This document shows positions 1 to 5,503 of a stretch of 6,133 nt of DNA, piece after piece. The notes under the pieces are model-generated. The model had not been told where the DNA came from. It was given only the letters and a program-made list of their open reading frames with translations, and did not search any database. Both the position numbers and the translations under genes were made by a program. This DNA comes from Nitrospirota bacterium (GTDB lineage Bacteria > Nitrospirota > RBG-16-64-22 > JACRHK01). The stretch lies in contig JACRHK010000101.1 of NCBI GenBank assembly GCA_016217625.1, forward strand, positions 1 to 6,133, written 5' to 3'. Numbering within the stretch: position 1 is the stretch's first letter; each line of letters begins with the position of its first letter.

Positions 1-243
1 CTCACCGCCGAAGCCCGATCCCCTCCCCGTCCCCCAAGACCAACGCGGACGCGAACCCACCAGCCTCCTTAAGCCACATCGGAAAAGAAACGATGAAAAC
101 CCTAGCAGAGGTGATTGGTGTTCCGGTCTACGTGAAGAACACAAAACACCCCAAGAAGCCATAACCGCAGGGTTACATTTTCAATGACGCGATGATTCAA
201 CCCAAAGTTACCTTCTTAAATGATTTGACAGGGGGCCCCTCTC
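1..243. other. Left flank with no assignable gene
   Basis: I cannot assign a gene here. Plus-strand frames starting at positions 2 and 3 are both open from the window edge, ending at stops at 185-187 and 162-164. The frame-3 version would be a 53-residue C-terminal tail, Pro/Ser-rich at first and then MKTLAEVIGVPVYV, ending in a Lys/Pro-rich stretch. It could be the end of a gene convergent with nuoI. A minus-strand frame from the ATG at 162-160 is also open to the edge, so openness alone does not pick a frame. No nuoJ-like reading frame follows nuoI. No clear intrinsic terminator is visible; GGGGCCCC at 232-239 is palindromic but has no room for a loop and no T-tract. Confidence 0.4.
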
Positions 244-292
244 GGTTGAAGGCCAGAGGATGGAGGTTGGAGGTTGGAGGCCGGAGGCAAGA
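244..292. repeat. Heptamer array, GGTTGGA-like, seven units
   Basis: Seven consecutive 7-base units begin at 244 and run to 292 without a phase break. Their pattern is roughly GGYYRRA: GGTTGAA, GGCCAGA, GGATGGA, GGTTGGA twice, GGCCGGA and GGCAAGA. The array lies 44 bases beyond the nuoI stop, on the downstream side of the operon, where nuoJ would be expected. No inverted arm is visible, unlike the arrays at 910-968 and 2892-2990. I infer that it belongs to the same class of short-period intergenic arrays. Its function is unknown. Confidence 0.75.
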
Positions 293-336
293 GCTGTCCT
301 GTTTTTCAAGATTTTGGATGTGGCATGCCGGGCGTC

Positions 337-852
337 TTAGCGGGCCGCCGCCTCAAGCGCTGGCTCACGCGCCGGATGCCTGCGGGCTTGTCCCCCCGCC
401 GCGGCGGGCAGGGGCTCCAGGAGCATTTCCTTCGTGTAGAGGAAGGCGTTGCGGTCGTAGTTGGCCAGCTCGAACTGCTCCCGAAGGACGATGGCCCCCG
501 TGGGGCAGGCGTCTTCGCAGTAGCCGCAGAAGATGCAGCGGAGCAGGTTGATCTCATACCGTTTCGCGTACCGCTCCCCGGGTGAATGGCGGTCGGTTTC
601 CGTGTTCTCCGCCGCTTCCACGTAGATGCAATGGGACGGGCAGGCGGCGGCGCAGAGGGAGCAGCCGACGCACCGCTCCAGTCCGTCTTCCCACCGGAGC
701 AGCCGGTGGCGCCAGCGCGTCCGGTCGTACTGTTCCCGCCGCTCTTCCGGGTACTGCACCGTAATCGGCTTCTGGAACAGGCACCGAAGCGTCACCCCCA
801 TCCCCTTGAAGAGGTCTATCAGCATCTTGATTCCCGAAACGCTATCAGGCAT
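337..852 (-). CDS. nuoI: NADH-quinone oxidoreductase subunit I (two 4Fe-4S ferredoxin-like subunit)
   Basis: This is the TYKY-type subunit of complex I. It carries clusters N6a and N6b, which pass electrons from the peripheral arm to N2 in NuoB at the membrane surface. The 171-residue protein has two ferredoxin motifs, C61-x2-C64-x2-C67-x3-C71 and C106-x2-C109-x2-C112-x3-C116, separated by the usual linker; the second reads [15 protein letters not shown]. Length is normal for the family (about 160-180). The C-terminus is an Ala/Arg-rich tail after residue 150. ATG 852 is the most upstream ATG, because an in-frame TGA lies just before it. Its Shine-Dalgarno is poor, so M10 is an alternative start. 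A 50-codon frame starting at 971 ends 34 bases inside this gene and could couple its translation. nuoH, which normally precedes nuoI, is absent. Confidence 0.96.
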   Translation of the reverse strand: MPDSVSGIKMLIDLFKGMGVTLRCLFQKPITVQYPEERREQYDRTRWRHRLLRWEDGLERCVGCSLCAAACPSHCIYVEAAENTETDRHSPGERYAKRYEINLLRCIFCGYCEDACPTGAIVLREQFELANYDRNAFLYTKEMLLEPLPAAAGGQARRHPAREPALEAAAR

Positions 853-971
853 CCCGCATCATTCGCGTCCTGCCTCGCAAGGCGCCATGAGACTCCCTGC
901 GCCTCAGTCAGGTTGAGGTTGAGGTTAAGGTTCAGAGAATCCTCAGCCTCAACCTTAGCCTTAACCTTCAT
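819..971 (-). CDS. Possible small ORF through the hexamer array, 50 aa
   Basis: An ATG at 971-969 lies 17 bases after the nuoG stop. A near-ideal Shine-Dalgarno (AGGAGG at 982-977, 5-base spacer) precedes it. The frame runs 50 codons to a TGA at 821-819, overlapping the nuoI start by 34 bases. Residues 2-21 are encoded by the hexamer array, so they form dipeptide repeats: [10 protein letters not shown], a Ser, then alternating Leu-Asn. The rest ([13 protein letters not shown] and on) resembles nothing I recognise. The second hexamer element, upstream of nuoB, reads as a similar peptide in the same orientation. It may be a translated leader coupling nuoG to nuoI, the start signal of a lost gene such as nuoH, or chance. 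The ribosome binding site is the best argument for translation; the repeat-derived sequence is the best argument against a functional protein. Confidence 0.3.
   Translation of the reverse strand: MKVKAKVEAEDSLNLNLNLNLTEAQGVSWRLARQDANDAGCLIAFRESRC
910..968. repeat. Inverted hexamer array, copy A (nuoG-nuoI gap)
   Basis: Four AGGTTN hexamers (910-933) lead into an 11-base centre, AGAGAATCCTC (934-944). Four AGCCTN/AACCTN hexamers follow (945-968), in inverted sense to the left arm, so a transcript could fold into a long imperfect hairpin. The element is homologous to the one at 5335-5387: the centre differs by one base and the orientation relative to the genes is the same. It fills most of the 136-base gap between nuoG and nuoI. 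Function and mobility are unknown. Confidence 0.85.
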
Positions 972-975
972 TTTT

Positions 976-982
976 CCCTCCT
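976..982 (-). promoter_or_regulatory. Strong Shine-Dalgarno just after nuoG, not used by nuoI
   Basis: The minus strand reads AGGAGGG, with GAAAA between AGGAGG and an ATG at 971-969. It lies 6 bases past the nuoG stop and more than 120 bases before nuoI, so it cannot serve nuoI directly. It either starts the 50-codon frame at 971-819 or is left over from a gene that used to follow nuoG. Confidence 0.6.
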
Positions 983-988
983 CACACC

Positions 989-2881
989 TTACGATCGGCT
1001 CATCGCCAAAGACGCCTCCTGCGCCAGCTCTGGCGCCCCCAACCTCCCGGAGAGGGCATGAATCGCTTCCTCCACCGACTTCGCCGTCCCTGGCGCCCTC
1101 AACGCCCGCCGCATCTCCTGCACGCGGCCTTCAAGGTTGGTGATCGTCCCTCCGATCTCGTGCGGCGCCGTCCAGGGGAGGACCACATCGGCCCGGCGGG
1201 CCGTGGCCGTGAGGTATCGATCCTGCACGACCAGGAAGGCGCCCTCGGGCAGGGCCATCCCGTTGCCCACCGGGTCCTGCCCCACCAGGTAGAGACCCCG
1301 CACCCGATTCCCCAGGGCCTGGAGGATCTCCTGCCCCGAGAGTCCCGCGTGCCGGGGAATCGCCTTGCCCCAACGTTCTTCCATCGCTGCGCAACCCTCG
1401 GCGTCATCCACGGGGACAAAGCCGGGCAGGTGGGTGGGCAGCATCCCCATGGCCGCCAGTCCGTACACGTTGGCCTCGGGGGGGACAAGTGCCAGACGCG
1501 CCCGTCCGGGCTCGCCATTGGCCAGGCTCAGCGTGAATTCTACCACAGGGTCCAGCCCGGCCCCCTCTTCTACGGCGGCCAGTCCGGCCAGGATGACGAT
1601 CCGCCGGGCGGCAGGCGGGGCTGGAGGCGGGGTCAGCGAATGGGCCACGATGAGCTGCGCCCCCCGGCTCACCGCCTTCTTCACCCGCAGGTCGAGGATG
1701 GGCGCCTCCCGGCCGATGTCGCAGCCGAGCAGGAAGATCGCATCGGCCTGATCGAGATCCGGAATCATTGCCGTCTCGATCCCTTTGTTCTTGGCGGCTT
1801 CCATCAGGCCGGCCAGAGCCGAAGGCGCGCGCGCGAGGCGATGATCGACGTGCGGCGACCCCAGGGCCGTCCGAAAGAACTTCTGGAAGAGATACGCCTC
1901 TTCATTCGTCATCTGGGACGAACCGATCCCCGCGAGGGCTTCTCCTCCCGTTTCTTGCTTGATGGCCCGGAATCGGTCCGCCGTGACCCGAAGCGCCTCC
2001 TCCCATGTGGCCGGCTGCAGCGTCCCGTTCCGCCTGAGTAGGGGCTCGCGGAGCCGATCCTCCCCATAGAAAGAGGCATAGTTGAACCTTCCCCGATCGC
2101 AGAGCCAGCCGTCGTCCACCTCCGGATGCTCCCGGGCCACGACCCGGAGGATCCGGTTTCCCCGCACATCGAGGGAGATGTTGCAGCCGCAGGCGCAGAA
2201 GGGACAGACGGAAGGGACTCGCTGATACTCCCAGGGACGCCCCTGGAAGCGGAACGCCTTGCCGGTGAGCGCCCCCACGGGACAAATCTCAATGGTATTG
2301 CCTGAGTAGGGAGAGTCAAACACCGCTCCTTCGGCCGTGTCGATGTACGTCATGTCCCCCCGGGATACGGAAGCGAGCTGGGGGTGCCGGGCGATCTCGT
2401 CCATAAAGCGGACGCAGCGCATGCAGAGGATGCACCGCTCCCGATCGAGAAGAATATGCGGACCCAGCGAGACCGGCTTCTCGAAGCGGCGCTTCTCCTC
2501 CACAAAGCGGCTCTTGCCCGGCCCCCAGCGGAATGTCTGGTTTTGGAGGGGACATTCGCCCCCTTTATCGCAGACCGGGCAGTCGAGGGGATGGTTGATG
2601 AGGAGCAGCTCCAGGACCCCTTCCTGCGCCTTCTGCACGGCGGGGCTCTGCGTGGAAACGACCATCCCTTCGGCCGCCTCCGTCGTGCAGGCCGTCTGGA
2701 GCTTCGGCGCCTTGGCGACCTCCACCAGGCACATTCGGCAGTTCCCCGCCGGCTTGAGCTTGGGGTGATAGCAGAAGACCGGGATCTCGATCCCCGCCCG
2801 CCGCGCCGCCTCCACGATCAGCGTCCCCTTCGGGACGGCCACCTCGCGACCGTCAATCGTCAATGTGAGTTGATCAGACAT
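989..2881 (-). CDS. nuoG: NADH-quinone oxidoreductase subunit G (75 kDa-type iron-sulfur subunit)
   Basis: NuoG carries electrons from the NADH site in NuoF towards NuoI. The N-terminal ferredoxin domain has the 2Fe-2S ligands C37, C48, C51 and C65 (N1b). The His-Cys domain has H97, C101, C104 and C110 (N5). A further 4Fe-4S site has C150, C153, C156 and C200 (N4). The molybdopterin-type 4Fe-4S domain keeps C226, C229, C233 and C261, so the off-path cluster N7 should form. Residues from about 280 are a catalytically empty molybdopterin-oxidoreductase fold with a Pro-rich insert near 417-425, ending soon after the typical TNLEGRVQ motif (581-588). At 630 residues it is short against the common 700-900. 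The start lies against the CACGTTN array, whose last unit supplies only a weak GGAA-type ribosome site. Its partners nuoE and nuoF are not adjacent. Confidence 0.96.
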   Translation of the reverse strand: MSDQLTLTIDGREVAVPKGTLIVEAARRAGIEIPVFCYHPKLKPAGNCRMCLVEVAKAPKLQTACTTEAAEGMVVSTQSPAVQKAQEGVLELLLINHPLDCPVCDKGGECPLQNQTFRWGPGKSRFVEEKRRFEKPVSLGPHILLDRERCILCMRCVRFMDEIARHPQLASVSRGDMTYIDTAEGAVFDSPYSGNTIEICPVGALTGKAFRFQGRPWEYQRVPSVCPFCACGCNISLDVRGNRILRVVAREHPEVDDGWLCDRGRFNYASFYGEDRLREPLLRRNGTLQPATWEEALRVTADRFRAIKQETGGEALAGIGSSQMTNEEAYLFQKFFRTALGSPHVDHRLARAPSALAGLMEAAKNKGIETAMIPDLDQADAIFLLGCDIGREAPILDLRVKKAVSRGAQLIVAHSLTPPPAPPAARRIVILAGLAAVEEGAGLDPVVEFTLSLANGEPGRARLALVPPEANVYGLAAMGMLPTHLPGFVPVDDAEGCAAMEERWGKAIPRHAGLSGQEILQALGNRVRGLYLVGQDPVGNGMALPEGAFLVVQDRYLTATARRADVVLPWTAPHEIGGTITNLEGRVQEMRRALRAPGTAKSVEEAIHALSGRLGAPELAQEASLAMSRS

Positions 2882-2891
2882 CGTATCGTTC

Positions 2892-2990
2892 CACGTTTCA
2901 CGTTACACGTCACACGTTTCGCGTCTCACGTTACACGCTTCATGTCTCACGTTCGAGATCTTAACGTGGAACGTGCAACGTGCAGCGCGA
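2892..2990. repeat. Inverted heptamer array, CACGTTN / AACGTGN
   Basis: Nine consecutive 7-base units of consensus CACGTTN fill 2892-2954. An 8-base centre, GAGATCTT (2955-2962), contains the palindrome AGATCT. Three AACGTGN units follow (2963-2983), the reverse complement of the left arm, and then one degenerate unit (2984-2990). The array takes up most of the 144-base gap between nuoCD and nuoG and ends 10 bases before the nuoG start codon. A transcript could form alternative hairpins by pairing the three right units with different left units. I have the impression that similar ACGTTTC/ACGTTAC words occur between genes in some uncultured lineages, but this is memory and not shown here. Confidence 0.88.
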
Positions 2991-3000
2991 AGCAAGTTTT

Positions 3001-3007
3001 ACCTCCT
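3001..3007 (-). promoter_or_regulatory. Shine-Dalgarno-like AGGAGGT downstream of nuoCD with no gene
   Basis: The minus strand reads AGGAGGT about 20 bases past the nuoCD stop. No ATG or GTG follows at a usable distance. The only candidate is a TTG at 2995-2993, giving a 30-codon frame made almost entirely of heptamer repeat. nuoG starts some 120 bases further on. It could be a remnant of the start region of a gene once located here, such as nuoE, or simply part of the TGACTTC repeat run it touches. Confidence 0.4.
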
Positions 3008-3027
3008 GACTTCTGACTTCTCACTTT
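3007..3027. repeat. Short heptamer run, TGACTTC x2 plus one variant
   Basis: TGACTTC occurs at 3007-3013 and 3014-3020, followed by the variant TCACTTT at 3021-3027. The last unit overlaps the nuoCD stop codon (3028-3026) by two bases. The unit differs from CACGTTN but has the same 7-base period, and it lies in the same intergenic gap. Confidence 0.65.
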
Positions 3028-4774
3028 ATCTATCCACCTCCCCCATCACCGGATCGACGCTCCCGACGACGGCGACCAGGTCGGCCACCATTCCCCCTTC
3101 CGCCATGGCGGGGAGGGCCTGGAGGTGGATGTACGAGGGCGCCCGCACCTTCATCCGGTAGGGGCGGTTGCCGCCGTCGCTTACGAGATAGAATCCGAGC
3201 TCTCCCCGGGGGCTCTCCACGCACACATACGCCTCCCCGTTCGGGACGGGAAAGCCGCCACTCGCGATGAGGAACTGGTGGATGACGGCCTCCATGCTCT
3301 TGTCCAACTCCCCCCGGGGCGGCAGGGCGAGTTTTCGATCCTCGGTGATAGACGGGCCGTCCGGCAGCCGCTCCATCGCCTGGTAGATGATCCGGCGGCT
3401 CTGGCGGATTTCCTCCAGGCGGACGAGGTAGCGGGCATAGACATCCCCCTCCCGCTCCACGGCGATATCGAAGTCGTACGTATCGTAGCCGCAGTAGGGA
3501 TGCGCCTTGCGGAGATCCCAGGCCACGCCCGACCCCCGCAAGGTGGGGCCGCTCAGGGCCCAGGCGATCGCCTCCACCTGGCCGATGATGCCGATCCCCC
3601 GCGTCCGCTCCAGCCAGATCTTATTCTCCGTGAGGAGCGCCTCGTACTCGGCCAGGCGGTCGGGGAGCTCATCCATCAGCGCCTTGGTCTTCGTTAAGAA
3701 TCCCTCGGGCAGATCCTTCCGGACGCCGCCGATGGTGATATAGCTCGTCATCATTCGGACCCCCGAGGCCATCTCCATGAGGTCCAAGATTTTCTCCCGC
3801 TCGCGGAAGCAATAGAAGAACACGCTGATGGCCCCCAAATCCAGCGCCTGGAACGAGAGCCAGGCCACATGGCTGGCGATACGGGTGAGCTCCGCAATGA
3901 TGACGCGGATGGCTTGCGCCCGCGGGGGCGCCTTCAGACCCAGCAGCTTCTCCACGGCCAGGACGTACCCCAGGTTGTTGCCGGGGGGGTTCAAGTAGTC
4001 CATCCGGTCGGTCACGGTGATGGCCTGCAGCCAGCTCAGCGACTCCGCCGTCTTCTCGATCCCCGTGTGGAGGTAGCCGATGTGGGGGATGACTTTGGTG
4101 ACGATCTCCCCGTGGAGCTCGACCACGAGACGCAGTACCCCATGCGTGCTGGGGTGCTGGGGCCCCATGTTGAGGACCATCATTTTCCCCTTTTCGACCT
4201 CCGAGATTTCTCCGCCCAAGAACGACGCATAATCCGTCCGGCCCACCCCTTCCTTCCAGAGCGGTTCCTGCTCGAGGATCTCGTCTTTGTTGAACGTGAA
4301 GGCCACCTCTTCGCCCCCCAGGGGATAATCCTTGCGGAGGGGATGCCCTTTCCACCAATCGGGAGTGAGAATCCGGCGGAGGTCCGGGTGATCCCGGAAC
4401 GTGACGCCAAAGAGGTCGTACACCTCCCGCTCCGGCCAGCCTGCCGATTTCCAGACGCCGGTCACGGTCGGGGCGGCGGCGTCCCCCTCCGGCACAGGGA
4501 CCTTCAGGAAGAGGCGGTGGCGATGGGGAATCGAATAGAGGTTGTAAGTGAGCTCAAACCGGGGATTCCGCCGGGGGAAATCGAGCCCGACGATGTCCGA
4601 GAGATAGTCGAAACGCAGGGAAGGCTCCTCGCGGAGGAAGCGGGCAACCGAGGCGAGGTCGGCGCGATCCACCACTAAGGCCGGAACGCCCCAGCAGTCT
4701 TTGACCTCCCGGACCCCCTCGGGAAATCGCTCGCGGACAACCTGAACGGGATCTGTCTGCGCGGTGACCGGCAT
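3026..4774 (-). CDS. nuoCD: NADH-quinone oxidoreductase subunit C/D fusion
   Basis: This fuses NuoC (30 kDa) and NuoD (49 kDa) in one 582-residue chain, close to the E. coli NuoCD length. It is a core of the Q module; NuoD and NuoB line the quinone pocket near cluster N2. The NuoC part is about residues 1-153 and contains the family signature around EREVYDLFG (116-124). A linker runs to about 195. NuoD begins near MMVLNMGPQHPSTHG and carries the signature LHTGIEKTAE (235-244). By recalled alignment to Thermus Nqo4, the quinone-site His38 and Tyr87 correspond to H211 and Y260, both present. The C-terminus SVDPVMGEVDR matches the usual end of NuoD, so the chain is complete. It starts 4 bases after the nuoB stop, which suggests translational coupling. 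nuoE and nuoF would normally follow but do not. Confidence 0.97.
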   Translation of the reverse strand: MPVTAQTDPVQVVRERFPEGVREVKDCWGVPALVVDRADLASVARFLREEPSLRFDYLSDIVGLDFPRRNPRFELTYNLYSIPHRHRLFLKVPVPEGDAAAPTVTGVWKSAGWPEREVYDLFGVTFRDHPDLRRILTPDWWKGHPLRKDYPLGGEEVAFTFNKDEILEQEPLWKEGVGRTDYASFLGGEISEVEKGKMMVLNMGPQHPSTHGVLRLVVELHGEIVTKVIPHIGYLHTGIEKTAESLSWLQAITVTDRMDYLNPPGNNLGYVLAVEKLLGLKAPPRAQAIRVIIAELTRIASHVAWLSFQALDLGAISVFFYCFREREKILDLMEMASGVRMMTSYITIGGVRKDLPEGFLTKTKALMDELPDRLAEYEALLTENKIWLERTRGIGIIGQVEAIAWALSGPTLRGSGVAWDLRKAHPYCGYDTYDFDIAVEREGDVYARYLVRLEEIRQSRRIIYQAMERLPDGPSITEDRKLALPPRGELDKSMEAVIHQFLIASGGFPVPNGEAYVCVESPRGELGFYLVSDGGNRPYRMKVRAPSYIHLQALPAMAEGGMVADLVAVVGSVDPVMGEVDR

Positions 4775-4778
4775 ACCC

Positions 4779-5285
4779 TTAGTCCCCCGCCTCCCGAACG
4801 GGCAGGAGGCTCCCGAGCTGGAGCCGTTCGTGCTGGATTTTCTCTTGGAGTTTGATCACGCCGTAGAGGAGCGCATCGGGGCTGGGGGGGCAGCCGGGGA
4901 CATAGACATCCACGGGGACTACGCGATCAACCCCCTGAACGATGGCGTAGTTGTTGAACACGCCGCCGCAGGAGGCGCAGGCCCCCATGGCGATGACCCA
5001 CTTCGGCTCCGGCATCTGCTCGTAGAGGAGCTTGAGCACCGGCGCCATCTTCATCGACACCCGTCCGGCGACGATCATGAGGTCGGCCTGCCGCGGCGTC
5101 GCCCGGAAGACCTCCGCCCCGAACCGGGCCAGGTCGAAGCGGTTGGCCACCAGCGACATCATCTCAATGGCGCAGCAGGCCAGCCCGAACGTGAACGGCC
5201 AAATGGAGGACTTCCGCGACCACTGGACGAGGTCTTCGAGTTTCGCGAAAAGGACGCCTTGCCCTGACAACGGATCGAAACTCAC
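4779..5285 (-). CDS. nuoB: NADH-quinone oxidoreductase subunit B (N2 cluster subunit)
   Basis: NuoB (PSST-type) holds N2, the last 4Fe-4S cluster before quinone. Counting from the GTG at 5285, the 168-residue protein has the tandem ligands C37 and C38 ([10 protein letters not shown]), C103 (GACASCGG) and C132 ([11 protein letters not shown]). This is the complete ligand set, and the length is normal. I chose the GTG because AGGAGG lies 4 bases upstream and the conserved protein begins near SFDPLSG. ATG 5300 would add five residues but has no ribosome site. The frame stays open back to a GTG at 5417, but that extension translates a hairpin and the hexamer array, so I regard it as untranslated. 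It is followed after 4 bases by nuoCD. nuoA, normally just upstream, is missing; an unrelated small membrane protein is there instead. Confidence 0.95.
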   Translation of the reverse strand: MSFDPLSGQGVLFAKLEDLVQWSRKSSIWPFTFGLACCAIEMMSLVANRFDLARFGAEVFRATPRQADLMIVAGRVSMKMAPVLKLLYEQMPEPKWVIAMGACASCGGVFNNYAIVQGVDRVVPVDVYVPGCPPSPDALLYGVIKLQEKIQHERLQLGSLLPVREAGD

Positions 5286-5289
5286 GGTG

Positions 5290-5295
5290 CCTCCT
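5290..5295 (-). promoter_or_regulatory. nuoB ribosome binding site
   Basis: The minus strand reads AGGAGG, then CACC, then GTG at 5285-5283. It is the only good Shine-Dalgarno near the conserved start of NuoB and decides for the GTG over ATG 5300, which it lies downstream of. The 4-base spacer is slightly tight. Confidence 0.75.
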
Positions 5296-5309
5296 GCCAT
5301 AAGAGGATG

Positions 5310-5330
5310 CTTACGCGCCGCGCGCGTAAG
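5310..5330. promoter_or_regulatory. Perfect 9-bp hairpin in the nuoB leader
   Basis: CTTACGCGC (5310-5318) and GCGCGTAAG (5322-5330) are exact reverse complements around a 3-base CGC loop. On the minus-strand transcript it would form about 14 bases before the nuoB ribosome site. No T-tract follows, so it is not an obvious terminator. A role in translation initiation or mRNA stability is inference. Confidence 0.6.
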
Positions 5331-5334
5331 GACT

Positions 5335-5387
5335 AGGTTAAGGCTAAGGCTCAGATAATCCTCAGCCTCAACCTCAGCCTCAACCTT
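5335..5387. repeat. Inverted hexamer array, copy B (nuoB leader)
   Basis: Three AGGYTN hexamers (5335-5352) lead to an 11-base centre, AGATAATCCTC (5353-5363), then four AGCCTC/AACCTN hexamers (5364-5387). It matches the element at 910-968 in order, orientation and centre (one base difference). It has one fewer left unit and several C/T changes, which suggests two copies of one element that have drifted apart. It lies between the putative nuoB promoter and the nuoB start, so it should be transcribed in the leader. Confidence 0.85.
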
Positions 5388-5415
5388 GCCGGGGGCTCGC
5401 AGCCCGCAGCCCGGC
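5388..5415. promoter_or_regulatory. GC-rich nested hairpin in the nuoB leader
   Basis: GCCGG and CCGGC (5388-5392 with 5411-5415) enclose an inner stem, GGGCT with AGCCC (5393-5397, 5401-5405), with a 3-base CGC loop and a one-sided bulge. It abuts the hexamer array at 5387. Such GC-rich pairing arises easily in GC-rich DNA, so function is uncertain. Confidence 0.4.
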
Positions 5416-5441
5416 ACAGATCAACCCCAAGAGTATGTAGG

Positions 5442-5470
5442 AGTCTACCAACACACTCGGGGGTAGTCAA
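5442..5470 (-). promoter_or_regulatory. Putative sigma70-type promoter for nuoB
   Basis: On the minus strand, TTGACT (5470-5465) and TAGACT (5447-5442) are separated by exactly 17 bases. The -35 matches the consensus at 5 of 6 positions and the -10 at 4 of 6. Transcription would start near 5435, giving a leader of about 150 bases that contains the three inverted repeats at 5310-5415. The upstream gene ends only 34 bases before the -35, so read-through is also possible. Confidence 0.5.
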
Positions 5471-5503
5471 GGCAGGCGATTATGAAGAATCTTAATGAGA
5501 AGA

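Noticed and set aside
230..240. GGGGCCCC palindrome as the nuo operon terminator
   Set aside because: There is no room for a loop and no T-tract on either strand.
1058..2041. Long plus-strand open frame opposite nuoG
   Set aside because: It is an antisense shadow typical of GC-rich coding DNA; the minus strand encodes a complete NuoG with all cluster ligands. The same holds for frames opposite nuoCD and nuoB.
910..2990. CRISPR array
   Set aside because: The repeats are 6-7 bases in direct contact with no unique spacers of 30-40 bases, and no cas gene is present.
2903..2995. 30-codon frame from a TTG behind the AGGAGGT after nuoCD
   Set aside because: It is almost wholly heptamer repeat, uses a TTG start and resembles no protein; the ribosome-site-like word is noted separately.
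5286..5417. N-terminal extension of NuoB back to a GTG at 5417
   Set aside because: The added residues translate the hexamer array and a hairpin, have no family match and no ribosome site, while AGGAGG-4-GTG at 5285 fits the conserved start.
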